64,000 bases of DNA from Macrotrachela quadricornifera (GCA_022393335.1 JAJEKB010021543.1:396977-460976); one strand, 5' to 3'; numbered from the stretch's first letter, positions 34,481-45,861 are shown. Numbers and translations: made by a program. The notes: generated by a model not told the origin, from the sequence alone.

Positions 34481-35841
34481 CAGAGATGGATGAGCCACAA
34501 GTTAACACTGCCCGTCTTATTTTGTCGGCGGGACAAGGCGATGGCGGTGTGTCGCGAAATTTTAAGGTTTTCTACCTATTATTGTTAATATTTAAATTTT
34601 TTTAAATATAGCCAGATTCATATTGAGACGTTTTTCGATCTTTTTGAAAATGTCTTCACACATTAATATTGGCTGCACGATTTATTCAATCGAATATTCA
34701 ACTAAAATTCTGTATTGTGTATATTTGTCATTATCTACATTGTTATTATTTATTTAGAAATATTTATTTATTAATGTATATTTTTTGCTTTTAGTATACG
34801 GGAAAAGGCTGCCGCGACCTTCTAAAATCGAGAAACTGACGCGCCATTAATATGGATTCAATACTGACTTAAGAAAGTCAAAAAATGATAGCGATTATTA
34901 GCTGTTGACATTGCTATCATGCTGTTCTTATTGAATTCAGAAAAGAAGGTATACACAAATGTAATAGAGAAGAAAGACATAATCTAATTCAAAGGCATTT
35001 GACTATGATTTCAATTTATCTAAGTGCTCATATACAGAAAAATAGAAGTTCCAAAATCTATCCACTTTGTGATATTCCAAGAACAGAAAGACCTTAAAAA
35101 ATTGAAAAAAAAAACAGCAGCCCATATATATTTATGGGGCAATATAATGTGATAAGTTATGTTTAAAACAAAAATTTCAAGGTTTCCTTCTCAAATCTGT
35201 GATTCATTTGTACTATGAACAGAAAAACTTGTCTGTGAAAACACATAAATATCAGTTTTGATCAACAGTGCAAATTTGATATGATTTAGAATTCATTTGG
35301 TACTTAGTAATATATAAAAAAAATTATGTCTCAGAAAATTTTTATTTCTAAGTACACAATGGTTGAGTTTCGACAATTTTTCCTAAGATTTACTCAAAAT
35401 GAGAAAATCTTACGCTAGTAAAGCTACGTGATGTGATGAATTTTTTTGGAATCCATGAGAAATTGTCACTAATTCAACTTTGAAACGGCCAATGGTATAG
35501 AAGTCTACTAATCAACATGAACTGATGTTTTGTGAAATTTTTCGCATCTATTAAAATTTTTGAAATTTTACTCGCTGAAATCTAGTTCTTATGATGCGTT
35601 CTGAAGGATAGTCTTGAACTTGTTTATTGATCCTACTGATTGGAAGCATATTGATACAGTCAATCGACTGACATTATTAATTATTATGCTTAAAAACTTC
35701 AGTTTTGTTTCAGAAGAAAAACGAAAAAGATGATTCATGTTTGAAAAGAGGCGGAAAGGCAAACCAGATTCATACTGAATTGAAACAACGAATTGATATT
35801 GAGACCATGGCGGAAATGATTTACAAAGTAATTCAAAAAAC
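34481..35841. other. Intergenic, no gene seen
   Basis: AT-rich, with a short less AT-rich patch at 34798-34850. No exon or element end is recognised. Confidence 0.3.
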
Positions 35842-36060
35842 ATGAATTACAAAGTAATTCATAAAATAGTAGGGTCTACCAGGGTCTATCAGGGTCTACC
35901 AGGGCCTCCGCCTTTTCGCCCTCACCCTCACTCAGATGATGCGCCCTCTGAGCCCGTATGTGTGTTTCCTCCCTCACCCTCAAGAAAGTCATTCAGAGTA
36001 TCATGTGCCATGGTAAACCCTGGTAGACCCTGCTATTTTTTGAATTACTATGTAATTCAT
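35842..36060. mobile_element. Foldback/MITE with ~45-bp inverted ends
   Basis: Left arm ATGAATTACAAAGTAATTCA then AATAGTAGGGTCTACCAGGG; the right arm (36012-36058) is the inverted copy. AGGGTCTA-CAGGGTCTA units are tandemly repeated in the left arm. The centre is GC-rich (CCCTCACCCTCACTC). A partial extra copy of TTACAAAGTAATTCAAAAAA precedes the left end. Confidence 0.75.
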
Positions 36061-36236
36061 TTACGTCATTCACTGCTATTTTCATATATTTCGATTGTCA
36101 TTTGATGTCATGAAATAAAATAATAATTATGAAAAATTAGTAAAAAAAATTGTGAATAAGTGTTTCTGAAAGCAACTTTCGGATGGGATGGAACGGTTTT
36201 AGCGCTGAACAGGTGGGACGATGGCGAAGCGAGACT

Positions 36237-39107
36237 TTATTGACGGAACGGGGCGGGACGCAGCGATGGCGGCCTGACATTTTTGTTGTCTCCTCCACCT
36301 CTGTGAGGATCATTTGAAGGAAGAGTTTTTTGACGAATTTCAGGTTCTTTTTGGTGAAGAGAAACTTCTTTCGAATACTCTCCCATCTTTTGACGCACCT
36401 CACGAATGTCATTGTAAATAATAGCTAAATCAGGATGATTTGCAGGAAGAATTTTTTTACGAATTTCAAATGCTTTTTCGAGAGGCGAAATTGCTTTCGA
36501 ATACTCTCCCATGCTGTAATACACCGAACCAATATTATAGTAGGAATGAGCCAAGTCAGGATGATTTGTAGGAAGAGTTTGTCGAAGGATTTCAAATGCT
36601 TTTTCCAGAGACCGAAGTGCTTTCGAATACTCTCTCATTTTTCGATATAACAGACCGATATCAGTGTAGGTAATAGCTAAATCAGGATGATCTGCCGAAA
36701 GAGTTTTTTGACGAATTTCAAGTGTTTTTTCGAAAAACCAAAGTGCTTTCGAATACTCTTTCATGTTTCGATACATACCACCAATATCATTGTAAGTAAA
36801 AGCTAAATCAGAATGATCTGCCGGAAGTGTTTTTTGAAGAATTTCAAGTTCTTTTCCGTAAAATGGAAGTGCTTTTGAATACTCTCCCATGGTTCGATGC
36901 ACATCAGCGATATCATGGTAGGTATTAGCTAAATCAAGACTATTTGCCGGAAGAATTTTTTGACGAATTTCAAGTACTTTTTGGAAAAACGATAATGCTT
37001 TGGAATACTTTCCCAGAGTTTGATACACCTCACCGACGTTTTGGTAGGAAAAAGCTAAGTGGGGATGATTTGCAGAAAGAGTTTTTTGACGAATTTCAAG
37101 TGCTTTTTGAAAATATGAAAGTGCTTTCGAATACTGTTCCATGGTTCGATACACCTCACCGATGTTATTGTACGGAAAAGCTAAATCAGGATGATTTGGA
37201 GGAAGAGTTTTTTGCCGAATTTCAAGTGCTTTTTCGTAAAACGAAAGCGCTTTCGAATCCTCCCCCGTGCTGTGATACACTCCAGCAATATTGTTGTAGG
37301 ACGTAGCCAAAACAGGATGATTTGCAGGAAGAGTTTGTTGAAGAATTTCAAGTCCTTCTTTGTAAAACGAAAGTGCTTCCGAATACTTTTCCATTTTTTC
37401 GTAAACTCCACCGATGTTGTTGTAGCTCGTAGCCAAATCGGGATGGTTTGGAGAAAGAGTTTTTTGGCGAATTTCAAGTGCTTTTTCGTAAAACGCAAGT
37501 GCTTTCAAATAGTCTTCTACGCTATAATATGCCAGACCAATGTTGTGGTAGGAAGTAGCTAAATTAGATTGGTTTACAGGAAGAATTTTTTGAGATATCT
37601 CAATTCCTCGTTCATAATACCAGATGGCTTTCTTATAATCACCTTGATCATGCTTGACTGCTCCAAGTTGATTGCAATAAAATACTTTCTCTCTCTCGTC
37701 GGATGTCTGTTCAAGCAACAATTTGTAGATTTCTTCAGCTTTATCCAATTGTTTTATGTGGAACAACAAGGTACCTATTCGTTCCCATCCCGTTCTACCT
37801 GTTCCTGGTAGTATATGTTTTGTAAGTGCTTGAAGTTGTTGATCATCATCGGAAGTTAGTTGAAGATTCACTTGATAAAGTGGCTTGTTTTTGTGGATTT
37901 TTGTAATTTCACCAATACGAAAGATGGTGTGCATAGAGAAAAGAATTTCTTCTTCTCCCTTAAAATAACTAAATTCTCGGACGGCGGCGAAAGGAGCGGA
38001 GGAAACAGAAGGATTAATAGACATTTGAAATAGAATGCCGACCATACCGGTTTTTACTAATGCATCTTGAGCGAATCGGAGAGAAGTTTCTCGGCTTGTA
38101 CTGGTGGATAAGAAGTTGTTAAAAGACATAAGTCCGCCTCGTGTTTTGCAAAATTTCTGAAATTCCTCTTCAGATAGGCCTTGTCCTCGATACACAATAA
38201 AGGACTTCCCTTTGTAATTCTTAAATTGCTTTTTATGTAATTTTTTAATTCGTTTGTGCAGATCACGAATAAAAAAGCCCATATGAATAATTGTATCGGG
38301 TTCTAATGTCCGAAGTGCACGATTGAGTATTTGATATGCGAAACATTCTCGTGTATACCACCATATACTTCTTTTTCCATTATATTCATCCTCGAATTGT
38401 TTGATAACATTTAATTCACTCGTATTACCATTGTAAAGATTACGACAGTAAGTGACTAAATTCTTGATGGATTCTTGGTTATGTTCCATTTCAAGAAGAA
38501 TATTCTTGAATATTTGGGTGTACATAAAATTGGGCTCCAATTGATTTAGATCTTGACTAGAACCCCCTACGTTTCCTGTGACAATGCTCACAGGAATGCA
38601 ATCTTGATCACATTGTTTTACAGCTATTTGTAATGCTTTGCAAATAGGTGTGATCGATGTATATACTCCCTTAATTTTTTTCCACTGTTTTGCCCATTGT
38701 TCATAGGTCGCTTTATAACCACAAAAGATGTAAATGACATCTACTTTTGACATGTCATGAATAATGGGAACTAATTTTTGACCCAATGTTCCCGATACAA
38801 TGACGAATGCTTTCTCTCTATCAACATCATTGAGAAATTGAATACATTGTTTCGACGTAGTAAAAATGTTGACATCATTCACAACGGCTCTTAAGTTTGT
38901 TAACGTATTTTGAGAATCCATGTTTGATTCATGGATATTAGCATCAACCCAGATTAATAAGTAATTTTGGACAACTCGTCCATGTGAAGAATTGGTATTG
39001 GCTGCTGCTTGTGTAGTTGTAACAGCAACTTTTGCGATAGTAAGTGGTTGGTTTGCTTTTGTTGGTTCATCAAATCTGCTAGTTACTTTTGATTTTTTAT
39101 GGCTCAT
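36237..39107 (-). CDS. ADP-ribosyltransferase-TPR protein with N-terminal alpha/beta domain
   Basis: Single exon, 956 residues. Residues ~45-170 alternate hydrophobic strands and helices (NYLLIWVDAN, KAFVIVSG, VIYIFCG) like a receiver- or TIR-type alpha/beta fold; this is a guess from pattern. Residues ~240-415 are an arginine-type ADP-ribosyltransferase domain with the R-S-E signature: Arg307 in VYRGQG, FLSTSTS at 332-338, and KGEEEILF with Glu385 and Glu387. Residues ~475-935 are eleven 42-residue TPRs of kinesin-light-chain type (consensus Y-N-N-I-G-x-V-Y ... ALEIRQKTLP-NHPDLA). The last one is degenerate and ends in a Pro/Arg tail. Such ART-TPR genes are a known expanded group in bdelloids; targets are unknown. 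A role in signalling or defence is inference. Start: first ATG after an AT-rich leader. Confidence 0.85.
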   Translation of the reverse strand: MSHKKSKVTSRFDEPTKANQPLTIAKVAVTTTQAAANTNSSHGRVVQNYLLIWVDANIHESNMDSQNTLTNLRAVVNDVNIFTTSKQCIQFLNDVDREKAFVIVSGTLGQKLVPIIHDMSKVDVIYIFCGYKATYEQWAKQWKKIKGVYTSITPICKALQIAVKQCDQDCIPVSIVTGNVGGSSQDLNQLEPNFMYTQIFKNILLEMEHNQESIKNLVTYCRNLYNGNTSELNVIKQFEDEYNGKRSIWWYTRECFAYQILNRALRTLEPDTIIHMGFFIRDLHKRIKKLHKKQFKNYKGKSFIVYRGQGLSEEEFQKFCKTRGGLMSFNNFLSTSTSRETSLRFAQDALVKTGMVGILFQMSINPSVSSAPFAAVREFSYFKGEEEILFSMHTIFRIGEITKIHKNKPLYQVNLQLTSDDDQQLQALTKHILPGTGRTGWERIGTLLFHIKQLDKAEEIYKLLLEQTSDEREKVFYCNQLGAVKHDQGDYKKAIWYYERGIEISQKILPVNQSNLATSYHNIGLAYYSVEDYLKALAFYEKALEIRQKTLSPNHPDLATSYNNIGGVYEKMEKYSEALSFYKEGLEILQQTLPANHPVLATSYNNIAGVYHSTGEDSKALSFYEKALEIRQKTLPPNHPDLAFPYNNIGEVYRTMEQYSKALSYFQKALEIRQKTLSANHPHLAFSYQNVGEVYQTLGKYSKALSFFQKVLEIRQKILPANSLDLANTYHDIADVHRTMGEYSKALPFYGKELEILQKTLPADHSDLAFTYNDIGGMYRNMKEYSKALWFFEKTLEIRQKTLSADHPDLAITYTDIGLLYRKMREYSKALRSLEKAFEILRQTLPTNHPDLAHSYYNIGSVYYSMGEYSKAISPLEKAFEIRKKILPANHPDLAIIYNDIREVRQKMGEYSKEVSLHQKEPEIRQKTLPSNDPHRGGGDNKNVRPPSLRPAPFRQ
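36303..37685 (-). repeat. Eleven 126-bp tandem units encoding TPRs
   Basis: The coding repeats of the ART-TPR gene have a 126-bp period with no length change in the nine central units. Plus-strand landmarks such as GATGATTTG and TTTTTTGACGAATTTCAAG recur every 126 bp. The near-identity at DNA level makes long antisense ORFs in this stretch, which are not genes. Confidence 0.9.
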
Positions 39108-39767
39108 TACTTGCTTCGTTGATATTGATAATGTAAAATGGTTGAATAATAATTACTAAAAGCAAAATCGAAATGTGTTCTTTCATAAAGTGTCTACTTC
39201 CTTTCTATATTTTTCTCTCCTTCGTCATTTACTTTTTTGATTGGTTTTGAGAAGGTTACCTATCTTGTGTTGCTGTTAAACGTGTTATTATGAAAAACAA
39301 GGTGGGAGAAAAAAATAAATACTCATTAGCGATAAACGGAAAACGAAAAGGAATGATGAGGTGATGTTACAGTTGACTGAAAACGAAATGAATCATGAAA
39401 AAAGAGTCACTCTTTTTTCGATGGATAAAGATGCATTAAGCTTTTTTCTGGATTTATTAAGTGTGACAAGCCAAGAGCTCAATCTAGAACTTTGATTCTT
39501 TCGATGCGCCTATCTCTGACGAATTTCAATAGATTTCCATGGTTGAAATTCGTAGAAATTTGAATGATCGATATTCCGAGCATTCGAAATTTAATTTTTT
39601 GGACTTGATTGTATTTGAGGTGTTAGTATTTATCGATTTTTTTCCCAAGTGAAGATTTGAACATATGTACTTACTATTATGAAGCTTGATTAGATCCGAT
39701 AAACTAAATATGACGTTTTAATCAAAGATAAATCTATATATCGTCATGAAATATATGCTACAGGGGA
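39108..39767. promoter_or_regulatory. Upstream region of the ART-TPR gene
   Basis: AT-rich with no exon. The 300 bp next to the ATG likely contain the promoter; no specific element is recognised. Confidence 0.3.
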
Positions 39768-39955
39768 AATTAAAATCCAGGGGAACTTAAAATTTTAATT
39801 TGTCCTAGCAAAATATAAGGGGAATTTAAAATTGCCCTAGAAAAAAGTCAGAAGAATTTTAAATTGCCCTGCAGGGAAAATTAAAATTTTAAGTTGTCCT
39901 AACTTTTTGCTAGGGCAATTTTAAATTCCCCTAGAATTTTAATTTCCCCTGTAAC
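39768..39955. mobile_element. Short foldback element (MITE)
   Basis: Begins TACAGGGGAAATTAAAATCC and ends, inverted, GGAATTTTAATTTCCCCTGTA (one extra base). Inside, GGGGAA-TTAAAATT and TTTAAATTGCCCT words recur in both orientations, so almost the whole 190 bp can fold. Confidence 0.8.
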
Positions 39956-42667
39956 ATATACATAACTTCGACAATTTTTTTGATTTTCTTTAAAATAAGA
40001 ATTTTTTAAAAATTATTTTTATAATATTCATATTTTAAAATTCAGTTTCATAAAATTCATTGATTTCTGTTTTTAAACATTTTTAATAAATATTGCAATT
40101 GTCGATGGTTGAGAAAAATAATTCTATCTATTATAAGTTTTCTCGTATTAAGAGCAAGATTCAGATATATGCTTAAGAATAAACTAAAACATTTTATCAT
40201 TAATTTAAATATATAAAAATTTAATAATAGAAAATAATAACTTTTTCAAAATTCTTCCATCAATTGATTCTTTGCTAACGTGTCATCGAAAATCACAATA
40301 ATATCAAGAGCTCAGAATGCCTTAGATCATCAAAAGCTAAAATACATGATGAATTTCTTTTCTTCATGATCACGATCGTAATTGATAAAGAATGTTGATC
40401 AAATCATAGAGCTATGTAAGGTTATGTATTAAACAAAAAATCTCTGATTAAATTGGAATGAAAATGGAAAACCACTAGGAAATTGAGTTTTTGAAGAAGT
40501 TTTTAGCAGTCAAAATTAAATTGAACGATCAAAACTATTTTTTCGATAAGTTTGCTTTGATTGAGTACATCTTTTTCCCTTGAGCTTTGACTGATAGCAA
40601 TCATATCCAGTAATTGAAAGTACCTTATCTATGGGTTTCTTCTCCTTGAGTAGTCGCAATTTCGATAGATGTCAAGCGGCCGATAAAGTGTCCAAGGAGT
40701 CGAAACTAACCGTGCCATGAGACAATTCTTCAGTGAACTCGTTATTCGATGACATCCAAGGGATGCGAAATTCGAACAAAACAGAAAAAAAAGTTTTTTT
40801 GAAGGCCCGATTTCTCGCCGCACCCATCGTTGACCTTTTTAGGTTTGGATAGATATTAATTACATTATAAATCGTATATATTGAGAACACAATAGTATTG
40901 AAACAGTAATACTCATTTTTTTTTCTCATAGTTAAATAACAAACGAAGACCTTTACAACGATGTTCAGAAAAGATTACTGATTATCCTACACTTAATTAT
41001 ACAAAATAATTGATGCTGCTGTAACTTATATCAAACTAAATAAGAATATTTCAGATGATTTTAGTCATTGTTTTTCTTGTCACTGAATGGATTAAATATA
41101 ATTGAAATGCTACAGAAGTTAATATTGAAGAAAGAAGATCTACATAGAAAAAAAACAAGTAGATCTCTAATAAATAAATGAAAAACAGAACAGCAAGAAA
41201 AACTGGTGTTATTGTTGTTGTTGCAGTAAATAAATAAAATCGTCAAAAAGAAAGTCGTTAGTGCAAACCTTGTATAAAGTTAAATTAAATATGATGCAGT
41301 TTCTTATACTATGAATAAAGGTATTCAACAACGCAATATATGTACCAGTTGTTGAATTACTATATACTATCAAAGTAAGTATAAAAAGACGGTGAAAGAC
41401 AAGTATCTATCATAGTCTGAAATGGAAGAAATGTTACTGAGATGTCTGTCATATATGTAAAGAAGAAAAACGGGAGTTGATGTAAGTTTTTATCTCATAT
41501 ACTTTAACATTCCTTCTAACTTGTACTTAACAAAAACTTCCATGTGCAGCATTTTTCTACTAAATCAGACAAAAATGTTTTCTTTTCGATACCCACTATT
41601 CTATTCATGTTCATCTAAACAAAATAATAAAAAAAAACAAGACATATATTATATTAAAAACCAGTAAGAATGTCTTATTGATAGTATAAAGTTTTAAAAA
41701 CAAACAAGTTGAGAATTCGAGAAAAACTATAAGCATCTATCAATCGATTGAAAGACATAAAACTGCACAACTAATCTTCTAGGTGTATAAAATATTCCTC
41801 TCTTGTATAAAAGACGTTTAGAACTTAATTCTTTAATTTCAATAATATTAAAACTTCTCTACTTGTTAATGATAATGAAAATCGTAAAATAAACAAGAAA
41901 CTAATCTATTTTCGATAAATATAAATGATATTCTAATTAATAATCCAAGTCGATTGTCTTTACGTTTTTAAACGTCGCTCAGAATTCATTGAGATATACA
42001 TCAAAGATATTTCAAAGTCTTCTTGTCCAATCTCAAATAAATAATAAATTCAGTTCAGAAATTATTTTTATTTCTTTATCACAGTTTTATAGAACAACTG
42101 GGTTTAAACAATAAATGTAATTTATGTTTATATCTAGTATATGCATATATAATTTTGTACTATAAAATAAATAATCAATCAAATTTCATGAAATATTCAG
42201 ATAGTATATACTAATGGATAATTAAATATTATTTGATTCATGGTTACTCAAGTATACATCATATTCGTAACTTATTCTCTTTCTTTACTTATAATGTTAT
42301 TGAGAAAATGTGACACAAAGAAAAAATTGATTCATATATATTTTATTTCTCTAATACACTTCTTTACTGGAATTAGTTGTTGATGGCTAGACAAGAATGT
42401 GAATTCATGAATTGCAATAATTAAATAAATGGATACAAAAAATAATGTTTAAATCGATGCTTTAAGAAAGGAACATAGAATAGAAGCAAACATATAAAAA
42501 TTGTTCTTGTTTTATATTCCTTCAGTTTATTTTACAGTCAAAATATATTTTGTTTCGTGTCAAATCAACAATGATATTTGATTCTGTACTCAGGTCCGAA
42601 GCAATTTCCAAACTACTGTCTACTGCAAATCTAAAAATAAAAAAATTCATAAAGAAGAATTTTGGTA
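39956..42667. other. Intergenic, no gene seen
   Basis: AT-rich. A less AT-rich patch at 40630-40840 (minus-strand frame with LGCHRITSSLKN) may be transposon debris but has no recognisable domain. Confidence 0.3.
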
Positions 42668-43268
42668 TTCAAGAGGGAATTGCCTGAGGTATCAAACGTC
42701 TATTTTCGTGATTTACATGTCATTTGATGAAGGGCATCGAAACGGTAAGATGTCTAAAAAAAATTGTGCTCAAAGTCTTTCCTTGGAAAGTTATAGTCAT
42801 TTTATTGATTTTTCAGTCTATACCTAGGTATTTAACGACAAAATCAACTTGTGAATTTTTGATTAGATATTTTATTCCTAGAAAGAACCAATTATCCTTA
42901 GAATATCCTGAAACTTTCAGCCAAAAACAATAGTCTTTTCTCGAGATATTGATTTTTTCAATTGAACTTGGTTTTTGTGATCTATCTACAGCAAACGCCT
43001 ATTTTTGGAAAATTCAATAACTCAAAAAAAGAACCATTGGTTTTGGCTGAAAGTTTCAAAATATCCTAAGAATTATTAGTCCTAACTGTAAATAAAATTT
43101 CACGATTTGATTTTTGTCATTAAATACCGAGGTATGCATTGAAAAATAGATAAAACGTCCATAGATCCTTTTAGAGTTTTTACTATTTCGATGTCCTCTA
43201 TTAAATAACGTATAAATCAAGGAAATCGACATTGTGCACCTCGAGTGATTCACGCGCCATAGCATTCT
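42668..43268. mobile_element. Foldback element with ~270-bp arms
   Basis: Arms ~42670-42955 and ~43000-43265 are inverted copies: GAAACTTTCAGCCAAAA, GGTATTTAA-GACAAAA, GG-CATCGAAA and TTGAATTTTCCAAAAA-like words occur in both in mirrored order. The arms are clearly diverged. The centre is only ~40 bp. No ORF of a transposase. Confidence 0.75.
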
Positions 43269-43689
43269 CCTTGGCGACATTTTTGGTCATTACATATTTT
43301 ATACATACATAAATATTTATTTTATTTTAATAATTAATAGTATTGATTTGCTACTAATTAATTTCAAATTCCTTTTGTAGTTTCTGATTTTAATAAATAA
43401 TATAACCAGACAAATTCAAAAAGAAATTAAATAGAAATTTAAAATTTATCACTGAGATTTATTGAATTTTATTAGAAAAGGAATCATAGAATTGAAAAAA
43501 TTCATTCATTATTTTATTATTTCATCAAACATTTTTCAAGTGTTTTTTTTTTCAAAGATAATTTTACAAAAGATTCTCATTATTATACTCTGGTAAAACA
43601 AAGAATCAAAGAAAAAATAAGAAGAAATTGAAATTGAAATATTTTTTGAAGAGAAAAAAAAATAAAGAATTTAAATAAATATTTTAGTT
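43269..43689. other. AT-rich spacer, no gene seen
   Basis: Right end of the island between the ligase relics. The last ~30 bp before 43690 still resemble the ligase intron at 51335-51355. Confidence 0.35.
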
Positions 43690-43860
43690 CATGTATGTGA
43701 TCTTTTATCAATTTTATAAGTCATATCATCATCTAATGTTTTAACTATAAGATCTTCACAACCATCTTTAATTGATTGTTTCAAATACATATTTATTTAA
43801 TATTGTACGTGATTTAATAAAACAAATCTTGAACTTTTACTTCATTGATATCAGTCAGTT
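43690..43860 (-). pseudogene. Relic of DNA ligase I exons 9 and 8
   Basis: The plus strand matches 51353-51500 (TCATCATCTAATGTTTTAAC, CAACCATCTTTAA-TGATTG, AAATACATATTTATTT), then jumps over ~165 bp to match 51665-51705 (AAACAAATCTTGAACTTTTA for AAACAAACCTTGGACTTTTA, then TTGATATCAG). So exon 9 lost its 5' part and is joined to the exon 8 region. Orientation and exon order agree with the exon-13 relic at 15041, consistent with one ancestral gene copy. Confidence 0.8.
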
Positions 43861-44756
43861 ATGTACGTAGACGAGAATTGAGGAGGTCAATTCCTTTACA
43901 GAAAGAGTACAGGTGTAGCAATTTTCATGAGCCTGAACTCTTTATCTGTCAAGTTTTAGTTAGTTTAATTTTCCTTTCTTCTAGAAAAATATCCATAGGA
44001 TATTGCTAATATCAACATTGCAAAAAACGAAAGAAGATACTTTTAACTTGAAAAATAACATAGAGCATGACAACCTTTTTTCTAAAAGTTCTTTTTTTTT
44101 ATGCGCAGAAAAAGAATAGCAAGGTGAATGTCTCGGACTTCTCTAAAAATAAGAGTCTCTTTATTGAAATGTCTGTCTATATAATAAAAACAAAGTTTAA
44201 TTTAAAAAAGTCTCTATCATACTCTTTTACACACAAAAAAAAAATATAAAATGCGCAAAATCAAGAGTCACAGAGAATTCTAAAATTCACAATTAAATAA
44301 GTATAAAAGTTGATGATAGAAATCATCAAAAAATATCGGTAAAAACGGAATTTTGCTATAATTTCTTTGAGATTAATATGTAAAAAATAAGAAAGATGAT
44401 TACATTATCACAATTATCATATATTACGATACATGTAGACAGTAACAAAAATTTTTTCATTATATGTATCATTATTGATTAACAAAAACTACTAGTTGTT
44501 TTTAACAGATAAATTAATATAATATTCAATATTTTAATAAAATCTCTTTGGAGAATTTATGAGATCTTTTAGAACAAAAAAAGATATTAAAGAGTATGTT
44601 ATCCTTTGAAACATATCATCAATTATCTAGTTTCCTCTTATAAAATAATACTCTCTCAAGAATGTGATATTTTTCTCTTCTAATGTATTTGAAAAGAAAA
44701 GATTATTTTCTTCGTAAATTATAGAGATAATTAAAGAGCTTTTTATTCAAACATGT
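43861..44756. other. Spacer to the start of duplicated unit B
   Basis: No gene. From about 44595 it matches 6595-6835 (CATCAATTATCTAGTTT and TTTTATTCAA parallels), i.e. the upstream region of the membrane-protein gene. The ORF at 44067-44249 has no features. Confidence 0.4.
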
Positions 44757-44995
44757 TTTTTTTTCATTTATAATTATTTCTATTTTAAATTTTATTCTTT
44801 ATTATACTTATTTATCTTTGTCATCAAAGTTCTTTAATCAATTTTATTTTAACTTGTTGTTTAAAAATATAAAAATAATAATGATGATATTAATGAATAT
44901 ATTATTGTACTACATCGAACTTCTCCATTGAAAAATATAAATTCAATGTATTTGATAATATTATAATCATCATATATACATTATCATGAATTCAA
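44757..44995 (+). pseudogene. Pseudogene copy of the ITIM-like membrane protein
   Basis: Aligns to 7005-7245. The signal peptide and ectodomain (about 170 bp) are missing, and small indels shift the frame after the transmembrane part. Tail codons for EYIIVLHRTSP and NSMYLIIL remain recognisable in one frame, so both tyrosines are still visible. Confidence 0.8.
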
Positions 44996-45861
44996 TGAAG
45001 TTCATTGTGATTTGAAACTTTTAAGATTTGATCTTCCTTCTCGAATGCTCTACGTACCCCTTGATAGCACAAATACATAAACATATGTCATAATGTATTT
45101 CTTTTATACTTTTTGAATTATTTTTATTTGAAAATACAAGAATATTGCTTTATTGTCTGAAAAATCTTTTCAAACATTAAGTAATTTAAAAATAATTATT
45201 TATTTCAAAGTATTTTATTTCGACAATAATACTGATGGTTATTTCTAATAGATTATTAAAATTTGATTGTCCTTAGAAAATTATCATTTAAAAGTTAAAC
45301 ATTATGTTATTTTGTAATAATGTATATTTCTAAAAATTGTTCTCTATAAATTATCGTTCAAATATTTATGATTTTCTTTTCGAAAAACTACATTAAAATC
45401 CTATGTACTCTGACACTAATAAATACAGTGCATATAGTACACCGAAAGAACAATAGATTATGATCTTCTTCGATATTTTCATTTAATATTTATCATAAAA
45501 ATATGCATTCAATGAAAGAAAAACAAAATAACACACAACAAAAGAAAATTAGACGAAATTCTTCATACAATTAGTAATAGTTGAATAGATTTAATTACAA
45601 TCACACCATAATAAAACAAACGCAATTATTCCTCTTTCTAATCTTTGAAAGTATTCAGACGATCGAAAAAATAAAAAAAAGAAATTGTAATATTGATTTG
45701 ATCTTTTCTTTATTGAAATTGAATATGACAGTTTTCTTTAATATTGTTTGTTTTCAATTAAACTAATATAGAAAGAAAAGAGAGAATAATAGAAAAAGAA
45801 ATATTTCAAATAAATATTAAATTTAAAATTAAATTGTTACGTCTGTATTAAAAGTGCATCA

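Noticed and set aside
36435..37811. Several 70-123 codon ORFs on the plus strand and in other frames
   Set aside because: They are antisense or off-frame readings of the 126-bp TPR repeat; the repeat length is a multiple of three, so any open frame persists. Their Phe/Lys/Arg-rich products repeat every 42 residues.
40629..40929. Minus-strand ORFs in a less AT-rich patch
   Set aside because: Two frames overlap, neither shows a domain, and no splice-consistent extension was found.
42724..42933. 69-codon ORF as a gene
   Set aside because: Lies wholly inside one arm of the foldback element, and the mirrored arm does not preserve it.
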